From positions 1,428,001 to 1,492,000 of the forward strand of contig NC_087068.1 in assembly GCF_963678635.1 (NCBI RefSeq): a stretch of DNA of 64,000 nt, in the 5' to 3' direction. Source of the DNA: Symsagittifera roscoffensis (Eukaryota; Xenacoelomorpha; Acoela; Convolutidae). Positions 9,716-20,141 of this stretch are shown here, one piece after another. The position numbers and the translations under genes are program-made. Below the pieces are notes generated by a model. That model saw only the letters and a program-made list of their open reading frames with translations. It searched no databases and was not told the DNA's origin. The first letter of the stretch is position 1. Each line of letters begins with the position of its first letter.

Positions 9716-12700
9716 CTGAAGCAAATTATTTGGCCTATTTTTAGATGCAATTAGCCTCACTGCGTGAAAAACAACCAAATAGTTATAGATCATTCATCGT
9801 GCAGTGAGAACTGACAACTGACAATTTAACCTCTCTTAAGTAACATTGCGTGCTGTACATCGAAACCGGAAATAATAGTTTGAGGCTGCCTTATATTTCA
9901 AGTAGCAACTAGCGAACGCTGGCCAAATCCGTCTACCAACCTGGATGAACCTGGCAAGATTCTCTGGACAGAGTTGAGCGAGAAAGTGGCGATACATGTT
10001 GCAGAGATCCTCATTCTCATAGCTGGTCTTGTATCCCAAATGATGCCACACCAGGTAATCTTCAGTGTGTCTGTTCGTCACTCCTGAAAACAGACAACGC
10101 ATACAACTCTTTAGATCACCTACTCAAAATAACCAGCAATCTCAGTCGTTCATTTTCACATGTCTTTTCTCTTTCTATCTGTCGCATCTACCATTTGAAT
10201 GGCGGCAATTACTAAGTGTACCTGAATTGAGGTATCTGAGAGCCAGTTTCAAGTAGCCCCACTCGACCCAGCCTGCCTTGCGAACTGTAGGGTTGATGAG
10301 GACAAGGGACTCCATCATTTGAGGGTGTGACAATGCGAAGCGGAGAAAGACATTTGCACCCGCACCCGCGCCAAATCCAATGAACCTGAAAGTTTGAAAA
10401 AAATTCATTATTGCTACCTTCTGATTGGTTGAGCGCATAACTTACAAAGAGAAACATTAGTTTTATGGCTTATATGAGGGAATTCGCATCCTTAATTTAC
10501 AGCGATAACAAGAATACTTTTCGGGAGAAAAGAAGAGAAACAAATTCATTCGAGGTTAAACTTTTCTAGATAATTGTAGAAGCGCGAGTACATTACTTTC
10601 TCAATTAGTTTACAACAGCTGTTTAACAACTTGAGGGAGGAGACCTGCCACAGCTCTGAATTGTTTTAGGAGAGTTCAGAATTTTAATTGTCTCAAACGT
10701 TGAGCAATTTAAAAGATTAATTGATTGAAAAGCTTTCAAAATTTAAAATCAACTTTAAAGGACTTAATAGAACTAGCCAGTTTTAGATACTGTTGCTGAA
10801 AAAAAATTCGTTCATGAAGTTAGATATATGTTAGGGATCTGACACACTTCATCCAAAGTTGAACAATTTTATTTTTCTTCGAGAAGTATAACTCATCCTT
10901 AACCTAAATCCAGATTATCATCTAAAGCATCTCTAATTTCTGACAAGTAGTTCGGTTCATTTTTCCGACCGTTTGAAACGGATGAACTTTGTGTTCAGGT
11001 GTGAATGTTTTTTTTTTGTTTTAAACGCAAAATCAGGAACTACAAATAATCATCGGAAAGTGTCGAGTGATATATCATATTAAAGTTCTTTTAGTCGTAA
11101 TTCGAATGACATGAAAAAAAAATTTAAACAACTTCTCGGTGTCAAGAAAAACCCGTTTGAAACTTTTCATTATTAGTCTAATTTCGAGCAAGCAGGCTTA
11201 CAGTTGCTTATTTATGCTTAATCTAAGCTGTGAAAACTTATTATTACCTGAGTAAGTTATTTTTTGGAGTTTTATAGCCTCAACTTGTGAATCAAAAACT
11301 TTCCGCAATTTTGAATTTTTTAGATTTTCTTTAACGTTTTTTTGTTTTCTATTCATTTTCTACAAAAACTGTCGAAACTCCAATTGTGCTTTTACTATGA
11401 CTGTCGAATATTCCTAAATTCAATCTTTTTTGCTCAGATCTTTTCATCACACCACGCAGAAAAAAAACGACACTTAGTTGAAAAAAAAACTTTTTGAAAA
11501 AATGAATATTTAGACAGAAAAAATGAATATTTAACATTATAAAAATTTAGACATAAATTTTTATAATATTACGTTTATAGACAATTTTTTTTTACCAACT
11601 GCGTCAAAACTTTATCAAAATTTTTTATTTCTCAGCCAAATCGGCATACAAAAAATGGGACAGTTTTAATTCTCAGACAAATCTGCATACAAAAAGTGTC
11701 GCATGTGTTTATATTATTTGCAATATTACAAGCAAAACTACGTTGTGTTTTGTTACCATTTGAGCTTTCGTAAGAAACATCACTTTTTCAAGATTCTATT
11801 CAATCTTAAAGCTGCTTAATTATGTAGTTATCGAAAAGCTGAGTCAGCGTATGCTTAACATTTAAATAGCAATTCTTAAAAAAAGTATGAGTAATTCACA
11901 CAGCATGTAAAATGATACTTTGTATTACTCAGAAATACTCAAACGTACGTTGTAATGCTTTTCTTTAAACTGCCAAAACTCAGTGATATTCAGCTGATAT
12001 AGTGTTTAGCGTTAAGCTAAGTGTCTTATTGTGTAGCTGAAATAATTTCCTTCCAAAAGGTCAATGAAATTTCAGATATAAATTAATTTCAACTATTTCA
12101 TATCTCAAAAAACCGTCTATAGATTTAATTTCAGAAAACTGACCCCTACAAGTCTTTTCCAAAAATGTAAGCTTTGACAATTCAATGGATTGACGATTGA
12201 CACCAGGTGTTAGATATATTATTTTTTGCCTAACTTTGGTCCAGTTAAATGTAAACCAGTTTTAATTTCTGTGCTGGTTCACTTAACAGCTGGTGTATAT
12301 AGCTATGCGCATAGTTGGCATAAATTCAGTGTAATCGAGCTAGAGTAATAGTGAAATTATTATGTAAGTTTTGATGACAAAAAAGGAAGATGGAGATGCT
12401 CACTTTTTGAGGTTGAACTTGTGGCATACAGCCACCAACTGATCGGCCAGCTGGTCCATATTGGGGTATGGGTTGGGGTCTGTGAGGGGGGTGGGGAGGG
12501 GTCTGGCGCCGTCCTCCTGTCCAGGGGCTGTGATGTGGTAGATTGTGAAGTGGTCTCTGATCACTGCCATCTCTTGTGAACAGAACAGCGACTGGAAACA
12601 ACTGCCGAAGTTCATACCTAAAGTAAACAATGCTTATATAAGAAAAAAGCTCGACAAGTACTTTGCAGCAAATTTCCATCTTTATAACTTCCGTCTTTAA

Positions 12701-14443
12701 AATTATCACAAGTGGTGATTCGATTATCAAAAAAAAAATCGAATGATTGCCGAACAATGTCACCAGAAGATGGACTGATTGCAAACGGAAGATGGCTATT
12801 TAGAAATGAATTCAAGTCCCATTTGAGCAACTTAAATTCCTGGTACTTCACATGAAGAGCTCAAATAAGGCATGTACATTTTATCAACTCATACTTAAAC
12901 ATTTTATCATTTTATCAACTCATACTTAAACTTCACTTTTAGAGAAACCTTGATAGTGTATAAGCAATATGTCAATAATTTGCAGGAAATTGAGGCATCG
13001 CCTTGTGACAGTACAGGACTTCCGATTCCGGAAAAGTAGTGTTGTATTGTGCAAATCGTTTGTCAATTAGGTCAAGTTAAGTTTCTTCACACTCAGATAC
13101 TTGAAATGCCTTGTTTGGACTATTGTACCAGCTCCCCTTGCAAATTCAGATTTTTGCATCAGTCACAAACTTGACATATTTGCATTTTGAAATGTCAATT
13201 ACAATTTTGTTATTGAAGCACTATAAGAAGACTGCATTCACATCATTATGAAAATCTAATTTGACACCATTGCATTTCTTTAAAGAACTCAGATGTCATG
13301 TTCAGCAAAACGAGTAATTTAATCTTTTACACAACCTGGAAGATCACTTATAGAATGCAAAAATAGCAGTGAACCTAAGACAGACTCTTGAATGAACTAC
13401 ATGAGTTTGACTGTTCGACTGATTTGCTCCCTGGTATGTCACAAGCTGTCTTCGATTGCAAAGATATCATCTAAGTAAGCACTTATTTTACAAATAAACC
13501 TGATTCGAGCAGCAAATTGGTTTCTTGAGATGCGCTATCATTTAAAACGAGAAACGAGTTTCTGGTTAATTTTTTCAAGCTAATAAGTAATTCTTCAAAC
13601 GATTTTAATTTCCAACACTTAATACAAGATCGAACTAAAATGCCACTCCATCTCCTTTTTTAAATAATCTGTTTTTAGATGTAGGGGGGACATAGCCTTC
13701 AATTGAGTTTCAAATAGCTTTTGAAATGATTGTCAACTTAAATATAGTTGTTTCAATTTAATTTTTCTTAGGATTATTTTACCGCTTAAGACAATTCTTT
13801 GCTAACATTTCCAATTACATAAACTGCAATTTGAACGCAAATTGTATCAACCGTTCAACCCCCCCATCGATTTAAGGGGGATAAAATACCGGTTTTTCAG
13901 AAATTAACTTAAAATAAATTGAAATAATTAATGCAATGAATGAATCGAAACAAAATTATGGAAAAAGTTAAGGCAAGTAACAGGGTTAAGTAGCTATTCA
14001 AGTTATTTTTCTGAAGCAATAAATTCTGCGCGATTGTTTGAAATGAAAATTTTATGCATAATCAGTTGTCCAAACTAATACGTGGCTAGGGGGATATTCT
14101 ACGGTAGGTCACTTGGGGGGATATTGTACAGTTGATGCCGACATTTTAATTAAGTTGTTCAATTGAATGAACATTACTGCTTAAAACATCAAACTTCGAA
14201 TAACTGCATCCCAAATTACTGACCTATGTCGTGGTAAGTAAAAATAGCGGGCTTTTTGTCCTGGTGTTTGCCCTGCACGTGCACAGTGAGTCTCCACCCG
14301 CCCTCACACGCAACAGACATCTGATGGATGTCAAACTGAAGGGCGACGTCCACATCAGTGGCCGTGTTGTCCTTCTGGAACCCGTACTTGTTCATCTCCA
14401 CCAACTTCACCCCTTTGAACTCCACTTCCGTCAACTGCTCCAT
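9416..14443 (-). CDS. NDRG: NDRG family protein (N-myc downstream-regulated, alpha/beta-hydrolase-like), complete
   Basis: Five exons (14224-14443, 12404-12617, 10222-10385, 9941-10083, 9416-9715) give 346 residues with frame kept at every GT-AG junction. Family landmarks: KPAIFTYHDIG at the end of exon 1 (human KRPAILTYHDVG), MDQLADQL at exon 2, KFIGFGAGAGANVF at residues ~145-158, MESLVLINP, and VSDSGG near the C terminus. The hydrolase nucleophile elbow reads G-A-G-A-G with no Ser, as in all NDRGs, so it is not a catalytic esterase. Family members are cytosolic or membrane-associated adaptors in stress, differentiation and trafficking. The phospho-Ser/Thr tail of NDRG1/2 is absent; the protein ends soon after the hydrolase fold. 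Which vertebrate paralogue is closest cannot be told. AATAAA at 9407-9402 is only 8 nt past the stop. Confidence 0.93.
9941..10083 (-). CDS. NDRG: NDRG exon 4 (cap region)
   Basis: Acceptor TTGTCTGTTTTCAG before 10083; donor GTTGGT after 9941 (weaker +3). Phase-0 end at ...RFIQ. Encodes the helical cap, including YLVWHHLGY. Confidence 0.88.
10222..10385 (-). CDS. NDRG: NDRG exon 3 (nucleophile-elbow region)
   Basis: Acceptor TTTTCAAACTTTCAG before 10385; donor GTACAC after 10222. Encodes FIGFGAGAGANVF and the helix LSHPQMMESLVLINP. Confidence 0.92.
12404..12617 (-). CDS. NDRG: NDRG exon 2
   Basis: Acceptor TTGTTTACTTTAG before 12617, donor GTGAGC after 12404. Encodes MNFGSCFQSLF through HKFNLKK. 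Equivalent to human LNYKSCFQPLF. Confidence 0.92.
12869..12930. repeat. Short tandem duplication
   Basis: TTTTATCAACTCATACTTAA occurs twice about 33 bp apart within NDRG intron 1 (12618-14223). The rest of that intron shows nothing I recognise. Confidence 0.85.
14224..14443 (-). CDS. NDRG: NDRG exon 1
   Basis: ATG at 14443-14441; donor GTCAGT after base 14224. Encodes residues 1-73 plus one base of Gly74. The N-terminal ~35 residues are not conserved in the family. Confidence 0.9.
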
Positions 14444-15377
14444 ACTCTTCCTTCAATCAACTCCTACTTCAGTCACCTTCAGATATTATGACCTCGACCT
14501 TCGGATGAACTCTATATGACCCTGAGGCAACCTTTCTGCGTGATCTTCGGAAAGCGAAGTACACCTTCTCCGCTTTTTATCCTTTCAGAAGCCTCGAGTA
14601 TCGATACAAAAACCGAACTATTAGCAATGTCAAGTGGGGTTTCGTTAATTTTCAATTCAATTGCACAGATTGAATGACATTAAATCTGGAAGACAATTAC
14701 AGATAAGTAGCTACCAAAATTCGAAAAAAGTGTAAAATGAAAAAGAAACTCTTTGGTCGAAGCGTCACATAGTTCAAACGTTCCGCATAAAAAATTCATC
14801 AAAAGAGCATATAAAGGAAAGGACACTATTTTTACTCAAATATTCCAATCTCATTAAAAAAACTAAACTATTACGATGTAAACTCTCAAAACGAGGTCAT
14901 ATCAGGCGACGGGCGCGCAAGGGCACTTCCGGGCCACAAATCACTATTCGCTTTCACGCTGCTTTGGACTGGCAAGCTCACAAAAATTACCAGACCGACT
15001 AAATTATCTCCGATTTTGCACTCAAACAAAAGTTTGGCCTAAAGAACAAAGGAAAGGACGCTGCTGTCGCGATTTTTTAAAAATATCTTTGAACATACTC
15101 ATCGGATAAATCAAAATTCGAGGCTTTGATCATGTGGCATTTTCCTTTACTGTGTCGACACAAATTATTTCAACAAATCATGTGACGAGTTGATTTCTTG
15201 TTTTCTTTCCCAAATCTTACTGAAATATCGCAATATTCCTCTCATAAAGGAGACGAAATCTGTCATATATAGGTTACTAGTCGGTCTTAAGCAATAGTTG
15301 TCGCTAGCCCATTATTTTCAAAATCAAATAAGATTTCAAAAAAAAATTAGTTACAGCTGGAACCAAATGTCTTCAGT

Positions 15378-16172
15378 GGTGTCAGGACTATTTGCCCAAG
15401 GACAACTGGCCCTATGCCAACTTTCCCTATACTAAATTGCCCCACATGAAACTTTTCCGATGCCAAAACTTGACCCATATGAAAACTTTTCCTATGCCGT
15501 TTTGTCCCACAACTAACACTTCTAGATAATTATTTGATGTTCAAATCGATTAATGTATAGGACCAGCAAGTGCTAATGGTAAACTGAACAGCAAGTGCTT
15601 ATGGTAAACTCTTGTTTTGAGATAAGAAGGGAAACTAACTCAAAATCGTCTAAATTGAGCCTCAAATATCATCTAAGCCATAATTTTTGTCAATTAAACG
15701 CAAAACTTTGACAATGATAATAATCCGCAATTAACGGTATTGAAGCAGAACAAAACACTAATATTTATGTTTTGCGTCATTGTTTAAATCTTTTCTCTGC
15801 AAACATACAACTTAATTATAATGGGTCAAATTACGTGGGGATAAGCTTCTCTTTTGGTAGGGTTAACTCGACATAAAAATTGCGTTGAAATTTTGCGGCT
15901 TTAATTTTGTTCATCCATGCTTTGACTCATTTTGACTCCGCACATGTTTTAATGAATCCGGAATTTGTTTCAAGTTTAATTTTTCAGCGAAAATATCTTT
16001 CATGTTCATGCCAACACTATGTTCGACGAGGATATCAAACTATCTGGGGGCAAGTTTTAATTATTTATTATCTGGGACAAGATGACGTAGGACAAGTTGT
16101 CTTGTGGGGCAAGTTGGTGTGGGACAAAATAGGCTGGGACAAATTGACTTGGGGGCAAAATGACATGTAACC
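15378..16172. mobile_element. Family E TIR element with 9-bp target duplication
   Basis: 795-bp non-autonomous element. GTCTTCAGT flanks both sides exactly (15369-15377, 16173-16181). Left end GGTGTCAGGACTATTTGCCC; right end reversed GGTTACATGTCATTTTGCCC. The left ~120 bp repeats words of the type AACTTTCCCTATG/TTGCCCCACATG. The right ~120 bp repeats GGGACAAGTTG/GGGGCAAGTTGG, the inverted version. The interior has no convincing gene. Confidence 0.85.
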
Positions 16173-16398
16173 GTCTTCAGTAACAGCTGTGATTCGCTTA
16201 ATCATGAAAATATATGTTTTTTGAACAAATTGGCTGTAAATCATCTTTCTTTATATTCATACAGAAGTATGTCAGTGAAAAGCCTTGGGGGGATGTCTCT
16301 TGTTACAAGCTGGGACAACCCATATTCGCCATGTTAAAGGCTGAAAACTAGAGTGACTTTACATAATAATTTCCTGCTCATGGTCACTTTTTAATAAC

Positions 16399-16600
16399 AT
16401 AGCCAACAGACAGCTGGAAAAGTGTGAATGCACTCGAGAAAACCGGAAAACGATAGACTTTAAAAAAATTTTTTTTTTCAACTTTCAAAGAAAAAATACA
16501 TCACCTTTAAGCTCTTCAAAATTGAAGAACACTTTATGATGAAGACTGGTGATAAAACTAATCCAATTTGAGGAAACTAGGTGAATAGATAACTTTTTTA
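16399..16600 (+). repeat. Family A interspersed repeat, diverged copy
   Basis: Starts ATAGCCAACAGACAGCTGG and continues through diverged AAGCTCTT and CCAATTTGAGGAAAC blocks found in the fuller copies (58163, 60813). Confidence 0.7.
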
Positions 16601-16699
16601 AAACCCCTCAAAATTAACATAGAGTCGAAGCTGCACTTCGCAAACACAATCAAGGGAAATGCAAAAAAAAGAAAAACAAACCTTTCTATTGTCGCTTAA

Positions 16700-16880
16700 C
16701 AATTGTCAAAGAGTAGTCCCTTTAATACAAAGGTCGTAGGTTCAGAATCCGCTTCGGTAATGGCTACAGGAGTCCCAGTGTAATCCGCCTCCTCAAGGAG
16801 GGACCGGCTGCAGCGAAATGGACGTCAGCTCTCTCCCCCACGGAATTAAAGATTCAAGGTTATAAGGTGGGAGCTGGACC
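16700..16880 (+). repeat. Possible tRNA-derived SINE
   Basis: B-box-like GGTTCAGAATCC follows a CTTTAATACAAAGG hairpin resembling an anticodon arm. A GC-richer body (GGAGGGACCGGCTGCAGCG) then follows. No second copy in the window, so this is tentative. Confidence 0.4.
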
Positions 16881-17098
16881 GGGGTTATTAAAAATGCAAT
16901 TTTACGACCAAAAGTGACAACAAAAGAGCGCACGACCTAAAACTTGAGTCTTCGCTTCGTTCATTGTCATTTAAACAAAAACTATCATCAAACAAGTTTA
17001 ACTTTAACATACTTTTATAAAGACTAAGAAAATAATGTTTTATACAATAAATAAAGAATCAGATAACATACAACAATCAAATTGAACACACAAAATAA

Positions 17099-17104
17099 TT
17101 TATT
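17099..17104 (-). terminator. Poly(A) signal AATAAA overlapping a stop codon
   Basis: The claudin-like gene ends GCTTAATAAATT: the TAA stop and AATAAA share two bases. Confidence 0.55.
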
Positions 17105-18353
17105 AAGCGGGCGCAACTTCTCGCTTTACCCAGAATCTAATGGCCCATCCGAGACAAACGAGAGTGTGGAAAATGGAAAGAACCCAAGCGGCCCATGGCA
17201 AAAGAAGTCCGAGGCCGTTGGAAGTTCTGTAGTCGCTATTTGCATTGTTTGCATCTAACAACTCATCCTCAACTTGGTTGAAATATCTGGTCAGAATGGA
17301 GGTTGTTACGACTAGGTACCCGAAATGTAACAGGGCCATCATCGCTCTTAGCACCCGTCCGACATTTGTCGCACTTTTTCGGCTCCAGATCCTCAGAAAA
17401 CTGACCAGCACCAACAGTAGCCCTACAGCAGGGTACATAGCAACAAGCACCCTGGAAGCCGTTAAATGATTTAGTATTTTTTCGGACTCTATTCCAAATT
17501 GAGAAAGTGAACTGTAACTGTCGCAAACTGTTGCAGGTCCTGCCCCGACACTCCTCACACAATATCTCCACAGGGTCAATTCGGTAACTGTTGTGCGTGT
17601 AGAGACAATTAGACCTTCGGATAGGTTGGAAACACTCATGAAAGTGAGAATAATGATTGACATAATTGAAAGGAAAATGTACCACAACTTAGAGTCTCGC
17701 TCCGGAACCCGATCGCGAGAATCGTCGGAGAGTTTCGAAGAATCGCCAGTTGTATTCAAAACTGTGGGAATCTCTTTGCGCGGAGAAAGATCAAAACCTA
17801 ACAAACTGGACAACTTCATATTTTCCTGCGTGAGTATTTCAATTGGCTTATGGTAGAACTCCTTCAACCAATCACAGTTGAAAAACGCCAGATTGACGAC
17901 ATCATATTCCTGACCTTTGACGTATATGTAGTTTGGTAGCTCTTCGGACTGCGAGACCAGATTTTGGACACTTTTCAGAGAAACGAATTTGATTTGACTG
18001 CTTCGTATCAGCTCGTATGTAGTCTCGTTGAAAACCCTTTTACTCAGGAAACCTTTCGGGTTCAAACAGTTCAGAACCTCTAGCAAATGAGTTCGACTCT
18101 CGAATGAATCGTACCTTTTGTAAGCCTTCCAGTCGGAAAACTCGGTTAGTTTTCTAGTATCTGAACCAAGGTCTAACTGTATCGAAGGTATGCATGTATT
18201 GATGCAGTGTATGTAGTAACATACTTTGGCGATGGGCCTGTCCGGAACTTCGCTCGGTTCCACAAAATCCAGAAACGCAACTCGAGAAAGAATCAATTGT
18301 TCAAACAGATTTTCATTTGTGGATAATTTCGGAGAAACAATCTTCACTTCCAT
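17103..18353 (-). CDS. Intronless gene: unknown N-terminal region plus claudin/PMP22-like four-helix membrane domain
   Basis: 416-residue open frame with ATG at 18353-18351 and stop TAA at 17105-17103. Residues 1-220 are soluble, with no family I recognise; they carry seven Cys and many aromatic residues. Four hydrophobic segments follow: ~223-243, ~302-323, ~334-355 and ~380-404. The first extracellular loop has L261-W262-x2-C265 then C277-x2-Y280-S-S-L. This resembles the claudin signature W-(G)LW-x2-C-x8-10-C with the YDSLL after it. The spacing (C-x11-C) is slightly long and the first Trp is not clear. If correct, it would be a tetraspan junction-type protein in the plasma membrane with a long cytosolic N terminus, unlike ordinary claudins (~200-240 residues, N terminus under 10). 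It lacks introns, while every neighbour is split. Codon order looks real (long frame, biased substitutions expected). AATAAA overlaps the stop. Confidence 0.7.
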   Translation of the reverse strand: MEVKIVSPKLSTNENLFEQLILSRVAFLDFVEPSEVPDRPIAKVCYYIHCINTCIPSIQLDLGSDTRKLTEFSDWKAYKRYDSFESRTHLLEVLNCLNPKGFLSKRVFNETTYELIRSSQIKFVSLKSVQNLVSQSEELPNYIYVKGQEYDVVNLAFFNCDWLKEFYHKPIEILTQENMKLSSLLGFDLSPRKEIPTVLNTTGDSSKLSDDSRDRVPERDSKLWYIFLSIMSIIILTFMSVSNLSEGLIVSTRTTVTELTLWRYCVRSVGAGPATVCDSYSSLSQFGIESEKILNHLTASRVLVAMYPAVGLLLVLVSFLRIWSRKSATNVGRVLRAMMALLHFGYLVVTTSILTRYFNQVEDELLDANNANSDYRTSNGLGLLLPWAAWVLSIFHTLVCLGWAIRFWVKREVAPA

Positions 18354-19685
18354 ATCAAATTCTTTTTAAATCACCCAGCTCAATTAACAGTTCCAGAAAA
18401 CCAGTTCTTTTCTTTCACAGCAGATGTATAAAAAACCATTAATTCTAATTTAATTTTGATGAAATTTGGAAGTGTGTGACATGTAGAGGTGAATAGTCCA
18501 TGTTAAGAGAGCAAACATGATTAATTTACTGTGCGCCTTTTTGACGCCAAGATTTTCAAGTTATATATTTTTTCAAAATACAATGGTAATTTGAAGTATT
18601 TCTGAATGAAGGAAAGATATGAAACAACGTCTATTTTAAGCTGTGCAGTAAAATAGGAGACCGGAATAATGAAAGGCTAGCAGGTGTCGCTGCATTTTAC
18701 TATTATGAACAAAACAACGAACACACTAAAATTAGATTAGTAACAAATTGGAGAAAAGCTCAAACAAAACTATAGTTTAGTTTCGTTTCGTTAAGTCGCC
18801 AACAAAAATCAATAATGCTTAGATGTCATTTAACGCACTTGATTTTTCAGACAAACTCTCAAAAAATAACGTTTCATAATTTACTTTGAGCAACGTGCAA
18901 CTGAATTGAAAAGTTCATCTTAAGCTTAAACCATGCACTTACAAACTGATTACGTCAGGGGGCTACAGTAACTTTTCAATGTTTGTATGAAGTATTTTTT
19001 TCTACTTTCATTAGAGTGATTTAATAACTTGTGGTTGGTATGGTGTTGTGAATACCGATATCTGAAAGCTTTATAACTACTTCAGGCTGCCAAGGTTTAT
19101 ATGAACGCGTGAACATCAATTGATAAAAAGTTAATCAACCAAGAACGATATTACAAAAACTTCACTCAACTGTTTTTCAAATTAGCGACGTTTTTTCTTC
19201 GTGATGTGATCAAAATATCTGAACAAAAACTAGAACTTAGGCATATTCGACGGCCATAGTAAAATAGGCAAAATGTAAGTTTCAGTAAAAATGTTTCCAC
19301 GGCTGAAATTAGGCACAAATAAGCTTTTGTAAGCCTGCTAGCACACTTTTTGAGCCATTTAAGGAAAAGATGTTTTTTAACTTCGAATGCAAAAAGGGTC
19401 AAAACCTTTCAGAAAGATTTTACTATTTTTAAAATAATTTCTTTTTCGTATGTACATGTAGGATAGTTGGGTCCCACCATTTTTATTTGGGTCCCACCAC
19501 AAGTTCAAAAATGCAAGATTCGTCAATATTAAACTATCATGCGTAAACCTTTATTTTTTATGTTTTCACGAGAGTTAGGCAAATCAATTTTGTCAAACTG
19601 AGGCTTTGTATTCTCGTGCTAAAAGTTCAATCATCAAATCTTATTTTCTAACGTCAATGACATTTTTACAATAGCAGAAACAAAA
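18354..19685. other. Intergenic, nothing recognised
   Basis: AT-rich spacer between PAAF1 and the claudin-like gene. AATAAA on the minus strand near 19549-19554 could end PAAF1 transcripts. GGGTCCCACCA occurs twice at ~19468-19500. Confidence 0.5.
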
Positions 19686-20141
19686 TTAAACATAGCCATT
19701 TTTATTGTAAATTCTAATCTTTCCGTCTCGACAACAGGTGAATATGTGTTTCGCATTCGAACACACCTTATACACTGCGTCGCAATCCGAGCCAGTCAGC
19801 TCACGAACTGTCAACTTCTCTGCACGTTCAAGTTCGGCCGGCTCATTTCCATTGCCAAGCTCAGACAAAATTGACAATGAAGTTACGTCTATCCCCGTGA
19901 CAGAGCCATCTTTAGCAGCGAAGAAAAGGAAACTGCCGATCATGCCAATTGAGCCTATTGAGCTGCCTTGCGAAATATTCATGGTTAACTTGTGCTCCAA
20001 GTTTAGTGGGAGTGAGCTCTGATGTTTGTGTGAATTGGCAGAGATATTGTGCGACTCAGCCATTCCGTTTGTGAATGCACAGATAACAATGGAAGATGAC
20101 GCAAAGCGACAGCAGGAGATTCTGTCGTTTTCTGTTCCCAC
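19686..20141 (-). CDS. PAAF1: PAAF1 exon 4 (terminal)
   Basis: Acceptor TTTTTGCTCTAG before 20141, stop TAA at 19688-19686. Encodes VGTENDRISCCRF through IRIYNKNGYV. Confidence 0.9.
   Translation of the reverse strand: MGTENDRISCCRFASSSIVICAFTNGMAESHNISANSHKHQSSLPLNLEHKLTMNISQGSSIGSIGMIGSFLFFAAKDGSVTGIDVTSLSILSELGNGNEPAELERAEKLTVRELTGSDCDAVYKVCSNAKHIFTCCRDGKIRIYNKNGYV

Noticed and set aside
17245-17856. Open frames overlapping the claudin-like gene in other frames
   Set aside because: Shorter and without membrane or family signatures; shadows of the 416-codon frame.
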